This document shows positions 54,676 to 63,440 of a stretch of 64,000 nucleotides of DNA, one piece after another; positions within the stretch are counted from its first letter, which is position 1, and every line of letters begins with the position of its first letter. The DNA is from Methylomicrobium lacus LW14 (GTDB lineage: Bacteria > Pseudomonadota > Gammaproteobacteria > Methylococcales > Methylomonadaceae): NCBI RefSeq assembly GCF_000527095.1, contig NZ_AZUN01000001.1:3237501-3301500 (forward strand), given 5' to 3'. The notes below the pieces were generated by a model. The model was not told the origin of the DNA. It searched no databases and saw only the letters and a program-made list of their open reading frames with translations. Both the position numbers and the translations under genes were made by a program.

Positions 54676-55506
54676 ATGAGAATGCGCATAGAGAGCTGGC
54701 GGCATACGCTGTATCAGATCATCTATCAGGCCAACACGCCGACCGGAAGGGGCTTTGATATTGCGCTGATGATCCTGATCCTGGCCAGCGTGTTGACGAT
54801 CATGCTGGACAGCGTCGCCGAAATCAATCAGAAATATGGAGACGAATTTTACGCGGCGGAATGGTTTTTCACGATTCTGTTCACGCTCGAATACGGTCTG
54901 CGCATCTTGTGTATACACAAGCCGATCAAATATCTCGTCAGTTTCTACGGCATCATCGACCTGATGTCGATCGCCCCTTCCTACCTGAGCCTCTTCCTTC
55001 CCGGAGCCCATTATCTGTTGGTCATCCGCATCCTGAGGGTGTTGCGCATTTTCCGGGTGCTGAAACTGGTCCGCTTCATCAATCAGGCCAATATTCTGGT
55101 CAATGCGCTGAAGGCCAGCCGGCTCAAGATCGCCATCTTCATGTTAACGATCTCGACGCTGCTGATCGTGTTCGGCTCGACGATGTATCTGATCGAAGGC
55201 CCGGAAAACGGCTTCACGAACATACCGGTCAGCATCTACTGGTCGGTCGTGACCCTGACCACGGTCGGCTTCGGCGACATCACGCCCAAGACCGATCTGG
55301 GTCGCGCGGTCTCGGCTATCGTGATGATCGTCGGCTATGCGATCATCGCGGTGCCGACCGGCATTTTCACCGCCGAGTTGTCGAAGGAAATGAAAAAACA
55401 GCGCAAGGCTGATCAGCGCACTTGCCCGCGCTGCCGGCATCCGGGCCATGAGAAGGACGCCAACTATTGCCGCATCTGCGGCACCGAATTGCCGCCTTCG
55501 CTTTAA
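54676..55506 (+). CDS. Voltage-gated-like potassium channel with C-terminal zinc ribbon
   Basis: 276 aa from ATG 54676 (AGAGG about 9 nt upstream). Six helices; S4 reads LRVLRIFRVLKLVRF with basic residues every third position. Pore: SIYWSVVTLTTVGFGDITPKTDLGR with filter TVGFGD, so K+ selective. After S6 a short linker leads to a C4 zinc ribbon (CPRCRHPGHEKDANYCRICG) at the cytoplasmic end in place of an RCK domain. Inner membrane. An N-terminal extension to 54544 is not used. Confidence 0.9.
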   Translation: MRMRIESWRHTLYQIIYQANTPTGRGFDIALMILILASVLTIMLDSVAEINQKYGDEFYAAEWFFTILFTLEYGLRILCIHKPIKYLVSFYGIIDLMSIAPSYLSLFLPGAHYLLVIRILRVLRIFRVLKLVRFINQANILVNALKASRLKIAIFMLTISTLLIVFGSTMYLIEGPENGFTNIPVSIYWSVVTLTTVGFGDITPKTDLGRAVSAIVMIVGYAIIAVPTGIFTAELSKEMKKQRKADQRTCPRCRHPGHEKDANYCRICGTELPPSL

Positions 55507-55618
55507 ACTTAATCCAGATCAAGGCGGGCTTGTCTCGATTCAATTCGGTAAAAAGCCGTTCAGCAGGCATTAAGCGAGCCTACGATAGCATAAACGCAAA
55601 TGATTCTGGAGAATGCTG

Positions 55619-55933
55619 ATGAAACGAAACATTCCAAGCGCTATGACTCCTGTCGCGGCCCTATTGACGCTTCTGGCCCAGACCGGCTGCTATTCCTATC
55701 CCACTCCCTACGGCGGCGGCTACGGCGAGACCGCGCCCTATTCGGGCAATTACCCGCGCTCGGGCTATGGTGGGTATGATCAAAACGGCTATGGCAACCG
55801 AGGTGACTACGACCGAAACTATCGCGGACACGACCATGACGGGGATGATGACGATGATGAGTACAGGGAAAGATCCTATGATCGCAATCGCCCTTGGCAG
55901 GGCAATCCGTCTGGCGGTTATTATGGACGTTAA
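55619..55933 (+). CDS. Small Gly/Tyr/Asp-rich lipoprotein
   Basis: 104 aa from ATG 55619 (GGAG 7 nt upstream; ATG 55613 too close). Signal peptide with lipobox-like LAQTGC. Mature part: tyrosine/glycine-rich repeats (YPTPYGGGYGE, YGGYDQNGYGN), then an acidic run DHDGDDDDDEYRERSYD and a GGYYGR end. Likely outer-membrane lipoprotein, unstructured; function unknown. Confidence 0.65.
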   Translation: MKRNIPSAMTPVAALLTLLAQTGCYSYPTPYGGGYGETAPYSGNYPRSGYGGYDQNGYGNRGDYDRNYRGHDHDGDDDDDEYRERSYDRNRPWQGNPSGGYYGR

Positions 55934-56009
55934 CAAGACTTGAAATGCGCCTTTAAGCAACCCTCGTCGCCTTGGCTTCCGGCCAGCAACGGCCGTGGGT
56001 GCGAAAGCT

Positions 56010-56438
56010 CTACGGCTTGCGCATCTCAATCACCCCGGTCGCCAGCGCAATTTCGCGTAAAAAACACAAAAGACCGCTGATCAGCGCCAGCATTGCCGCG
56101 ACGAACAGCAGGGCGACAGCGCCGGACAGGTCGACGCGCAATTCGGCGCCGATGAACAGCGCCGCGATCGACAAGCAAATACACAAGGCCGACACCGTGC
56201 ACAGGGTGATCGCCGAATGGTTCCAGCGCGCCCTCTGCGACAACGTGCGCATCTCATCCCGATGTGTTGCGGCCGCGGCTTCCTGCATTTCATTCAATAA
56301 GCGGAACCTGTCCACGACACGGCCCAGGCGATTGGTCAGCACGCTCAAAATCGCGCCGATTCCGGTCAGCAGGAAGACCGGCGCGACGGCTTGTTGAATG
56401 GCATGGGCAACGCTGGGAATAGTGGCTAAGACGTCCAT
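56010..56438 (-). CDS. DUF2721 membrane protein
   Basis: 142 aa from ATG 56438; a GTG at 56450 overlaps the stop of the upstream small frame and is the alternative. DVLATIPSVAHAIQQAVAPVFLLTGIGAILSVLTNRLGRVVDRFRLLNE, then a central charged linker and two more helices (TLCTVSALCICLSIAALFIGAE and AVALLFVAAMLALISGLLCFLREI). This matches DUF2721. Inner membrane; function unknown. Confidence 0.82.
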   Translation of the reverse strand: MDVLATIPSVAHAIQQAVAPVFLLTGIGAILSVLTNRLGRVVDRFRLLNEMQEAAAATHRDEMRTLSQRARWNHSAITLCTVSALCICLSIAALFIGAELRVDLSGAVALLFVAAMLALISGLLCFLREIALATGVIEMRKP

Positions 56439-56446
56439 TTCGGTCT

Positions 56447-56662
56447 TCACTGTCTAACGATTTGTCCAGATGGCTTGAGTGCGTTCAATAGATTAGGCAA
56501 GATAACCACAAAAGATACAGCGGTCAAGTTCCCTTCATAGGCCAGTGGTGCTTGTTTAGCGATCAGTGTAACGGCCATCCAATGGAACTTACCGGCTTGT
56601 TGCCCTTGGTGTAGTGACACTTTTCGTTGATCTTTTTTCGGCAGCGTTAATGATTCGATCAC
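56447..56662 (-). CDS. Small unrecognised frame between cytochrome and DUF2721 genes
   Basis: 71 aa from GTG 56660-56662. Its start overlaps the cytochrome stop (GTGA) and its stop overlaps a GTG of the DUF2721 gene (GTGA), which would suit coupled translation. The protein is not recognised: basic N-terminus (PKKDQRKVSLHQGQQAGKF) then hydrophobic SFVVILPNLLNAL. More AT-rich than neighbours. It could be a relic; confidence is low. Confidence 0.35.
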   Translation of the reverse strand: MIESLTLPKKDQRKVSLHQGQQAGKFHWMAVTLIAKQAPLAYEGNLTAVSFVVILPNLLNALKPSGQIVRQ

Positions 56663-57993
56663 GGTGGCTTCCGTAAAGCGTTTCGCAGCAATAAGACCTC
56701 CCGTGTCGTCACCGGGGCTGCATTGTTGCCCCAGCTATCGCGTATAAAGCTCAGCACCTCGGCTATCTGCCGGTCGGTCAATTTCTTTGCGAAACTCGGC
56801 ATTTTCTGAGGCTTCGGCTCCAGACGCGTTTCGGCAGTCGCGCTTCCTTCGAGCAGTAAACGGATCAGCGATGTTGCATTTTCCGAAAGAACGAGCGAAT
56901 TTCCGGCGAGCTTCGGATATTTTTTTTCGGCTTGGCCATTCCCGGTTATCAGATGACATTTCGCGCAGAATGCCTCATAAATTCCCGCCCCCGGGCGCTC
57001 AATCGCGCCGGTTACCATGGTCAACAATTCGACGGCAACGTCCGGCCTATCGAGCCGATAGGATGACTTTTCACCGCGCGCCGAAAGCGACTTCAAATAG
57101 CGGGCGATTGCCTGCAGGTCGTCTTCAAGCAAATATTGCGTGCTGTTTTCGATCACCTCGGTCATACTGCCGAGCGAGGCCATCTTGCCGCCGTGGCCGG
57201 TTTTCAGAAAGGCAACGATGTCTGCTTCCGGCCAGCGTCCCAAACCGGAAGCGGGATCACTTCTCAGATTCGCCGCATACCAGTTGTCCACTTCCGCCCC
57301 GCTTAAATACAGTGGCGACGTTTCCGCATAGGCTTTTTCTTGGAAGGCAAGTCCGCGCGGCGTATGGCAGGCGCCGCAATGACCGAGCGACTGCACAAGA
57401 TAGGCGCCCCGGTTCCATACGCCATCCTGATCGCTCCGCGGTTGAAAGCGTTGATGCTTGACGAAAGCGGCATCCCAAAACAACAGACTCAAGCGTATAT
57501 TAAAAGGGAACGGCAGCTTCGTTTCCGGGGGCTTCTGACTGACTGGCGTTACCTCATTCATGAAATAGTCGTAGAGCGCATGAATGTCCTCATCGGTGAT
57601 CGCCGTGAATGAAGAATAAGGCATTGCCGGATACAGGCGCCGTCCGTCCTTGGCAACGCCATTCCGCACGGCGCGGCTGAAATCGTCCAAGCTGTAGTTG
57701 CCGATGCCATAAACCCGATCCGGCGTAATGTTCGTCGAATAAATGACGCCGAAAGGCGAGTTGATTGGTAGCCCGCCGGCAAACGGCGCTTGCTTCGGTT
57801 CGGCCGTATGGCAGGCAATACAGTCGCCCGCCCTGGCCAGATAAGCTCCGCGGCTGATGCCTGAGGAATCGTTGGGTTGAGCCATCACAAGGACGGAGAA
57901 AAAGGCTGCACAGATGACGGCAACGTTTCTGGCTGCCGTACCATTCAAATCGCTTTTGTGGACACAAGCCAATCGCATGACCGTTAAAACCAT
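56659..57993 (-). CDS. Tri-heme cytochrome c (alcohol dehydrogenase subunit-like)
   Basis: 444 aa from ATG 57991-57993, which overlaps the stop of the upstream gene; ATG 57978 is an alternative. Signal helix NVAVICAAFFSVLVMA. Three heme sites: CIACH (about residue 58), CGACH (about 206), CAKCH (about 343), each with downstream Met regions. Domain sequences such as FAGGLPINSPFGVIYSTNITPD and YPAMPYSSFTAITDEDIHALYDYF match the cytochrome subunit of membrane alcohol/gluconate dehydrogenases. No dehydrogenase gene is beside it; it follows the oxidase genes, so it may donate electrons to that oxidase. Confidence 0.85.
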   Translation of the reverse strand: MVLTVMRLACVHKSDLNGTAARNVAVICAAFFSVLVMAQPNDSSGISRGAYLARAGDCIACHTAEPKQAPFAGGLPINSPFGVIYSTNITPDRVYGIGNYSLDDFSRAVRNGVAKDGRRLYPAMPYSSFTAITDEDIHALYDYFMNEVTPVSQKPPETKLPFPFNIRLSLLFWDAAFVKHQRFQPRSDQDGVWNRGAYLVQSLGHCGACHTPRGLAFQEKAYAETSPLYLSGAEVDNWYAANLRSDPASGLGRWPEADIVAFLKTGHGGKMASLGSMTEVIENSTQYLLEDDLQAIARYLKSLSARGEKSSYRLDRPDVAVELLTMVTGAIERPGAGIYEAFCAKCHLITGNGQAEKKYPKLAGNSLVLSENATSLIRLLLEGSATAETRLEPKPQKMPSFAKKLTDRQIAEVLSFIRDSWGNNAAPVTTREVLLLRNALRKPP

Positions 57994-58433
57994 GAACTGC
58001 ACAGAGGCGTCAATAATGCCGCGCAGATGTTGAAGATCACCGCCACGATGAAGATTAAACTCGACATGACGCCGAGTTTTGCTAGAAATCGTCTCCTCCC
58101 GGCTGTCATCTCGACGGGGTTTCCGCCCCTTGATGCCTGGCTCGCCTCTTGTCTCCATGACGTCCAGGCCACGAAGCCCGACAGCAGCGCAAAGGCCAGG
58201 CATATCAGGCTGAGCGAAGCCAATAATAAGGCTAATCCATCCCAGAGCGGCGCGGCCAAAGGCGTCTGATAGGGATAGCAGGCATGGGCGACAAGCGGTT
58301 CGCTCAACAAAAGCTGGACCATCCATGCGGTCGGCGCGCCGAATAAGGCAACCAGAGTGCGAAGGGGCCCTTCCTTTCCCTGATTGAGTAGAGGGGGTTC
58401 GGTTGACGGTTTAGATCCGGTTGCAGGATTCAT
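57984..58433 (-). CDS. Small membrane protein of the oxidase cluster
   Basis: 149 aa from ATG 58431-58433 (just after the coxC stop). Three helices: TLVALFGAPTAWMVQLLLSE, LLLASLSLICLAFALLSGFVAW, and LGVMSSLIFIVAVIFNICAALL. Possibly an assembly or accessory subunit; no heme or copper motif is seen. Unnamed small proteins of this shape are common at the end of caa3-like clusters. Overlaps the tri-heme gene by 10 nt. Confidence 0.7.
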   Translation of the reverse strand: MNPATGSKPSTEPPLLNQGKEGPLRTLVALFGAPTAWMVQLLLSEPLVAHACYPYQTPLAAPLWDGLALLLASLSLICLAFALLSGFVAWTSWRQEASQASRGGNPVEMTAGRRRFLAKLGVMSSLIFIVAVIFNICAALLTPLCSSWF

Positions 58434-58434
58434 A

Positions 58435-59040
58435 TCAGGTCGAGTCCAGATAGGGAAACAGATACAGGGTGGAAAATACGAACAACCACACCACATCGAC
58501 AAAATGCCAATACAAGCCGCCGATCGTGACAGCGGCATAGCGTCGGTGATCGAAATAACCGAGCGCAATCCAGATCAGCAAGATCATTAGAATAAAGAGG
58601 CCCACAAGCACGTGCAGCATGTGAAATCCGGTAATCGTGAAATACAACGAGCCATACAGATTCGTTGTCATATCAAAAGATTTCTTTTGCCATTCGTTGA
58701 GCTGAATCAGCACGAAACCCATGCCGAGCATCAATGCAATCGCCATCGACGCCAGACTCCAACGGGGCCGGCCGGAGGCTAGGCAGCGCTCGCACACCCA
58801 AACGAATAAACTGCTGGTGAGTAATATGCCGGTGTTGAGGCCTGGCATCCACAAAAGAGGCGGCCCTTCAGGCGGCCAGTATTGTTCGGTTTGCGACGCC
58901 AGATAGAAATAGGTGAACAAGAGGTAGCCGAACAGCGAACCTTCGGTGACGATCAGCGTCCACATGCCCCACCAGCCGCCGGATCGCTTGCCCGCGCTGC
59001 CCACCGGCAAGAGTTTGTCCAGTTGCACTCTTTCAGCCAT
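58435..59040 (-). CDS. coxC: Cytochrome c oxidase subunit III
   Basis: 201 aa, five helices. GGWWGMWTLIVTEGSLFGYLLFTYFYLASQ, and LYFTITGFHMLHVLVGL, then GGLYWHFVDVVWLFVFSTLYL: the conserved Glu and His of subunit III. Overlaps coxA by 8 nt; GGAGG precedes the ATG. Assists the stability of subunit I. Confidence 0.92.
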   Translation of the reverse strand: MAERVQLDKLLPVGSAGKRSGGWWGMWTLIVTEGSLFGYLLFTYFYLASQTEQYWPPEGPPLLWMPGLNTGILLTSSLFVWVCERCLASGRPRWSLASMAIALMLGMGFVLIQLNEWQKKSFDMTTNLYGSLYFTITGFHMLHVLVGLFILMILLIWIALGYFDHRRYAAVTIGGLYWHFVDVVWLFVFSTLYLFPYLDST

Positions 59041-61027
59041 GAAATCCTCCCTCGGCGCGCTTGCCGCTCGTTACGCGCTGCAGCAGGCTTTTTCTAGGCC
59101 ACAGCCAGACCACCAGCGACAGGCCGGACGCCAGGAGCATCAGTATCGTGAACTGCCGCCAATCCAGCAGCAAACCGGTAAATACCAAGGCGCTAAACAG
59201 GCCCAGAAAAAACGGCGCATAGGAATCGTCAGGCATTTTGAGAATGATGTCCGGTTTGGCGTCGAGCGGTGTCGTGCCGATCGTTTCCCGGCCTTCCATC
59301 AGTAAATAGCCTTCCTTCAGACGGGTTCGGCTTTCACCTTCAGCCAGTCTGTCCTCCCATAGCGGATGCCGACTCGCGACCAACGGAATGACCGCAAAAT
59401 TATAGGCCGGCGGCGGCGAAGAGGTCGCCCATTCCAGGGTCGGAGCGTCCCAGGGATTTGCCGATGCGACAGCGCCGCGCCGCAGACTCACTGCAACGTT
59501 TACCAGAAAGATCAAAATGCCGGCCGCAAAAATGAACGACCCGATCGAGGTCACGAGGTTGACCGTGTTCCAGCCCATATTCGGTGCATAGGTATAGATC
59601 CGCCGCGGCATGCCGAGGAGTCCTGCCAGATGCATCGGGAAAAAGCCCAGATTAAAACCGATGAACATGACCCAGAAGCTCCACTTGCCCAGGGTTTCAT
59701 TCATCATGCGGCCAAAGAATTTGGGAAACCAGTAATAGATGCCGCCCACGACCGGAAAGACATTGATGCCGATCAACACGTAGTGCAAATGCGCGACGAC
59801 GAAATAAGTTTCGTTCAGTTGAAAATCGAGCGGCACCGCCGCGGTCATCACGCCGGAAAGACCGCCGATCACGAAGAGCAGCACAAAACCGGCAAAAAAC
59901 AGGAACGGCGTGTTGAAAACCGGACGCCCGAGCCAGATCGTTGCGATCCAGGCAAAGACGGCGACCGCGCTCGGAATCGAAATCACCATACTGGTCGCGC
60001 CAAAAAACGACATCGCCAGCGTCGGCAAACCGGCAGCGAACAAATGATGAATCCAGACGCCGAAACCGAGCAGCATGGTCGCCATCGTCGACAGCGCCAC
60101 CGCGGAGTAGCCGACCAGCGGGCGCCGGCAAAAGGTCGGCAGCGCGTCCGAAACGATGCCCATGGCCGGAAGCACGACCGCATACACCCACGGATGGCCG
60201 AACATCCAGAACAGATGCTGCCAGAGCATCGGTTTGCCGCCGTTGATCACGTCGAAAAAATGCGTGCCTGCATGGCGGTCCAGCCACAACAGAAAAAAGG
60301 CAAGACTGACCGAGGGCACCGCAAAGATATTGGCGACCGACGCGGTCAGCGTTCCCCACACGAGTATCGGCACCCTATCGATCGACATGCCTGGCGCGCG
60401 CATCCGGAACAACGTAACGACAAAATTGATCGAGCCGACGGTCGTCGAAATGCCCAACAGGACCATGCCGAGCGCATACACGTCGATATTGGGTCCGGGG
60501 TTGTACTCCAATCCCGCGAACGGTACGTAGTTGAACCAGCCTGCATTCGGCCCCTGTCCCAAGGGAAAGCTTGAATAAAGAAAAATGCCGGAAAACAGGA
60601 ATATCCAATAAGAGAGTGCATTCAGGCGCGGAAAAGCCATATCGCGCGAGCCCAGCATCAAGGGCCATAGGTAATTGGAAAACCCCGACAAGACCGGCAG
60701 CGAGTACAGAAAAATCATCGTCACGCCATGCATCGTGAACAGTTGATTGTATTGATCCGGGGTCAGCAGGGTCTGATCCGGACGCGCGAGCTGCAGCCGC
60801 ATGATCAGCGCCTCAATGCCGCCCATCAACAAAAAAATAAACGCCGTGCCGAGATAGCGCAGCCCGATTTCTTTGTGATCGACCGTCGACAACCAGCCGC
60901 GCCAGCCGGGCGCCGACTCCCAAAGTTCGGCGAGGTGCCTTTCGGCGGGCGAGCCGGCCGGCGCGCAACCGATGTCGGGCATGCGTTCGAGTCTCTGATC
61001 GGACGGCTTTGGCGCAACATCGGACAT
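59033..61027 (-). CDS. coxA: Cytochrome c oxidase subunit I with altered proton-channel residues
   Basis: 664 aa from ATG 61027 (TAGGAG upstream). All metal ligands are kept: heme a His100 and His415, CuB His278, His327 and His328, heme a3 His413, and the cross-linked Tyr282. Yet the site G-H-P-E-V-Y reads GHPWVY (Trp280 for the D-channel Glu), and IPTGVKVFSW reads IPSAVAVFAW (Ala356 for the K-channel Lys). Asp129 at the D-channel entrance (RDMAFPR) stays. C-terminal extension beyond residue about 560. Reduces O2 with electrons from cytochrome c, with proton pumping probably changed. A different substrate such as NO cannot be excluded. Confidence 0.92.
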   Translation of the reverse strand: MSDVAPKPSDQRLERMPDIGCAPAGSPAERHLAELWESAPGWRGWLSTVDHKEIGLRYLGTAFIFLLMGGIEALIMRLQLARPDQTLLTPDQYNQLFTMHGVTMIFLYSLPVLSGFSNYLWPLMLGSRDMAFPRLNALSYWIFLFSGIFLYSSFPLGQGPNAGWFNYVPFAGLEYNPGPNIDVYALGMVLLGISTTVGSINFVVTLFRMRAPGMSIDRVPILVWGTLTASVANIFAVPSVSLAFFLLWLDRHAGTHFFDVINGGKPMLWQHLFWMFGHPWVYAVVLPAMGIVSDALPTFCRRPLVGYSAVALSTMATMLLGFGVWIHHLFAAGLPTLAMSFFGATSMVISIPSAVAVFAWIATIWLGRPVFNTPFLFFAGFVLLFVIGGLSGVMTAAVPLDFQLNETYFVVAHLHYVLIGINVFPVVGGIYYWFPKFFGRMMNETLGKWSFWVMFIGFNLGFFPMHLAGLLGMPRRIYTYAPNMGWNTVNLVTSIGSFIFAAGILIFLVNVAVSLRRGAVASANPWDAPTLEWATSSPPPAYNFAVIPLVASRHPLWEDRLAEGESRTRLKEGYLLMEGRETIGTTPLDAKPDIILKMPDDSYAPFFLGLFSALVFTGLLLDWRQFTILMLLASGLSLVVWLWPRKSLLQRVTSGKRAEGGFHG

Positions 61028-61038
61028 GGTCGGCGCTC

Positions 61039-62091
61039 CTAGTTTAGGGTCGATAAAAATGCAGATAGCGCGGCAATCTCGCCAGGCGATAGCGCAAAGC
61101 TGGGCATGCGCGCTCCCGGTTTGAGATCCTGAGCATGGGTAATCCATTTGATCCGGTTTTCGGGACTATTGGCCAATAGTCCCGCTGCGATCAGGCGGCG
61201 CGTTGTCAGGTGTGTCAAATCGGGCGCATGCGCGCCCGCGGCCCCGATGCCCCGGATCGAATGGCAACCGGAGCAATGCGCCATAAAAAATTCTTTGCCT
61301 GTATTTACCTCAAGCGCTGAAGACGGTTCGGCGTCTCTTCTCTGTTCGTCCTGCCATTTTCGAAAGTCGGCCGGATTTTGCGCGACGACCTCGAATCCCA
61401 TATGCGCATGTTGCAGGCCGCAATACTGCGTGCATTGTCCGCGATAGATTCCTTCGACATCGGCTTCGAGCCACTGCCGATTGACCAAGCCGGGAATCAT
61501 CTGCGTTTTTCCGGCTAACAGCGGCGCCCAAAAGGCATGAATGACATCCGCGCTTTTTAATTTGATCAGAACGGGCTCGCCGACAGGGATGTGAATCTCG
61601 TTGGCAGTCGCAAAGTAGCGGGCTGCGTCGTTTTCTTCATACTCAACTTTCCACCACCAGTCGTAGCCGGTGACCGTCAGCGTCAGTGCCGGCGTGCGCG
61701 TTGGATTGGCGATCGTGTTTAAGGTGATCAGTACATAGATAACGAGCGCGAACAAGATGCACGAAGAGACGCCCGTCCCAATATAAATCCATGCCATGCC
61801 CTGATTCTCCGGGCCGATTGCCTGGGGATCTTCAACAGTCCGTTTGCGGAGCAAGGCGACGGTCAGCAGCAACGTGATGATCAGGAAGACCGCTGCCACG
61901 ACAGTCGTCAAAACCCATCCCAAAACCATCGTAGGCGACGAAGCGGGGCCTGCGCTGTGCAAAAAATAATTCAGCGGCGCGGCAGTGTCCTTTGCCAGAG
62001 CGATTGGGCTCGAAACGATCGCCAGAACACCTGCGAAAAAAACGTACCTGATCACGGCGCAATATACGCATCCGGCCCCGAAACGGTTCAT
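61039..62091 (-). CDS. coxB: Cytochrome c oxidase subunit II fused to cytochrome c
   Basis: 350 aa. Signal peptide, two helices (about 55-80 and 103-125), then the CuA cupredoxin: DWWWKVEY, H185 in ADVIHAF, C220-T-Q-Y-C224, H228, M231, complete except that the backbone-liganding Glu is Gln. A fused C-terminal cytochrome c has C273-S-G-C-H277 and distal Met in GARMPSF. This is the caa3-type layout. 12 nt before coxA; first gene of the oxidase operon. Confidence 0.94.
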   Translation of the reverse strand: MNRFGAGCVYCAVIRYVFFAGVLAIVSSPIALAKDTAAPLNYFLHSAGPASSPTMVLGWVLTTVVAAVFLIITLLLTVALLRKRTVEDPQAIGPENQGMAWIYIGTGVSSCILFALVIYVLITLNTIANPTRTPALTLTVTGYDWWWKVEYEENDAARYFATANEIHIPVGEPVLIKLKSADVIHAFWAPLLAGKTQMIPGLVNRQWLEADVEGIYRGQCTQYCGLQHAHMGFEVVAQNPADFRKWQDEQRRDAEPSSALEVNTGKEFFMAHCSGCHSIRGIGAAGAHAPDLTHLTTRRLIAAGLLANSPENRIKWITHAQDLKPGARMPSFALSPGEIAALSAFLSTLN

Positions 62092-62458
62092 TGGCGTCGA
62101 TCCGAAGGTTGAGAAATTAGGCTGTTTTGCATAAAACTCTCTTTTATGTCAATGGATGCCTATAACTGACTCCCCTCCAGCGCAACAATCGATCAGCCTG
62201 ATTGCAGTCGTGCTCAGCGCCGCTGGCCGTAGTCGTCACCTTTTGCGGGCAACTCGCAATGGGATCGCTTTTTCCCAAGGATATCTTGCTACCCAAAACC
62301 CAATACGCTGGGGTAAACTTTCAGCCAATTAGAAAACACACTCATGGGATAGTTCAGGCCGAGACCGGATTAATTAGCTGCAACAGATTGGAAAATCCTG
62401 CAAGCAAGCTTACATTGCTATCCATCCGACCGCATACATCATCACGTGTAGGCGATTA
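62092..62458 (-). other. Upstream region of the oxidase operon, no gene
   Basis: 367 bases between the coxB start and the stop of the upstream membrane cytochrome gene. It should hold the oxidase promoter. I see no convincing hairpin, RNA gene or coding sequence. Confidence 0.45.
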
Positions 62459-63238
62459 TCAGTTCTGCGATCCGCTTTTTGTTTCGGAGTAAAACCACAT
62501 CTGATAAACGCTGACCAGGATTTGCATGCCCATCGAGAGGCCCATCAACGCGCCACTGGCTACGACCACGTAGGCAAAAGCGGGAAAGGCTTTGGTGACG
62601 AACCACGACATTACGTCCAACAGCATCGCGGCAAAAGGAATGACGACCGCGATTCTTTTTATGATCACGTTCATGTCGCAAAGCAGGAATATCTTGCCGA
62701 TGAAATACAGGATGAAGGCGATGCCGAACAGATGGATATGCGAAACCCGGATCAGAAAAGGCAGCGTCGCGCCGCCGGCATGGGCGACTTGCGCGACGAC
62801 CGCGTAATGGGTCAAATCAGGCAATGACGGATTGACAGCCGGCGTGTGGCATTTGATGCAGTCGCGGTTTAGGATCGGCGCGATGCGTTCGTTATATTCC
62901 GCTTCCTCGGCGCCATTTTGTATCCATTGCAGTATCACATCCTTATCGTTTTTATATTTCAAGTTCGGTTCCATGATGCCCTTGATCGCCGAGCCCAAGC
63001 GGGTCTGGTCGTGCGAACCGTGATAATTAATCATCACGTCGTCAATCGATAAGCCGGCCTTGCCGTCGCGTCCCTGATGCGTGTAATACATATTCGCGAG
63101 CGCGACCAGGTAACCGATTCCAATGGTCAGCAAAAAAGCGGTATTCAGAATTCTTTCGCTGACCGAAATATCTCTGAAACGTCGATAAGCCCCGGTGCGC
63201 CGGTCACTTTCGGTTCGATTAATATAAGATTCTGCCAT
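62459..63238 (-). CDS. Membrane protein with one c-type heme site
   Basis: 259 aa. N-terminal helix (about 31-50), a periplasmic segment carrying C127-I-K-C-H131, then four helices (FLIRVSHIHLFGIAFILYFIG, IIKRIAVVIPFAAMLLDVM, FAYVVVASGALMGLSMGMQI and similar). Histidines in the helices (SHIHLFG) could bind further heme. I do not recognise a named family. It is upstream of the oxidase genes on the same strand, so it may pass electrons in the membrane (inference). Confidence 0.75.
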   Translation of the reverse strand: MAESYINRTESDRRTGAYRRFRDISVSERILNTAFLLTIGIGYLVALANMYYTHQGRDGKAGLSIDDVMINYHGSHDQTRLGSAIKGIMEPNLKYKNDKDVILQWIQNGAEEAEYNERIAPILNRDCIKCHTPAVNPSLPDLTHYAVVAQVAHAGGATLPFLIRVSHIHLFGIAFILYFIGKIFLLCDMNVIIKRIAVVIPFAAMLLDVMSWFVTKAFPAFAYVVVASGALMGLSMGMQILVSVYQMWFYSETKSGSQN

Positions 63239-63339
63239 GATGAGCCTCGATGTGACGGATGTGCGGATAAATAAGTTTTTATGCGAGCTGCGCCATTGGC
63301 TGTTTCATGGTCGATGGTCGAGAAAAGCCCGGCGTAGGG

Positions 63340-63367
63340 ATTTTTTCAGATGACTATCTGAAAAAAT
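63340..63367. repeat. Perfect 12-bp palindromic hairpin
   Basis: ATTTTTTCAGAT and ATCTGAAAAAAT with a GACT loop, 101 nt upstream of the membrane-cytochrome start. A/T-flanked, so it can act as a bidirectional terminator or an operator. Confidence 0.5.
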
Positions 63368-63393
63368 TATGGGTAATAAAAAAGGCGGCTCGT

Positions 63394-63422
63394 TCCGACG
63401 TCAAAAACCTGTTGACGTCGGA
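63394..63422 (-). terminator. Terminator of the outer-membrane protein gene
   Basis: 11-bp perfect stem TCCGACGTCAA/TTGACGTCGGA with a 7-nt loop, 19 nt after the stop. On the minus strand a TTTTTT run follows about 11 nt later. Confidence 0.65.
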
Positions 63423-63440
63423 TATGGGCGAAAAGTAGGT

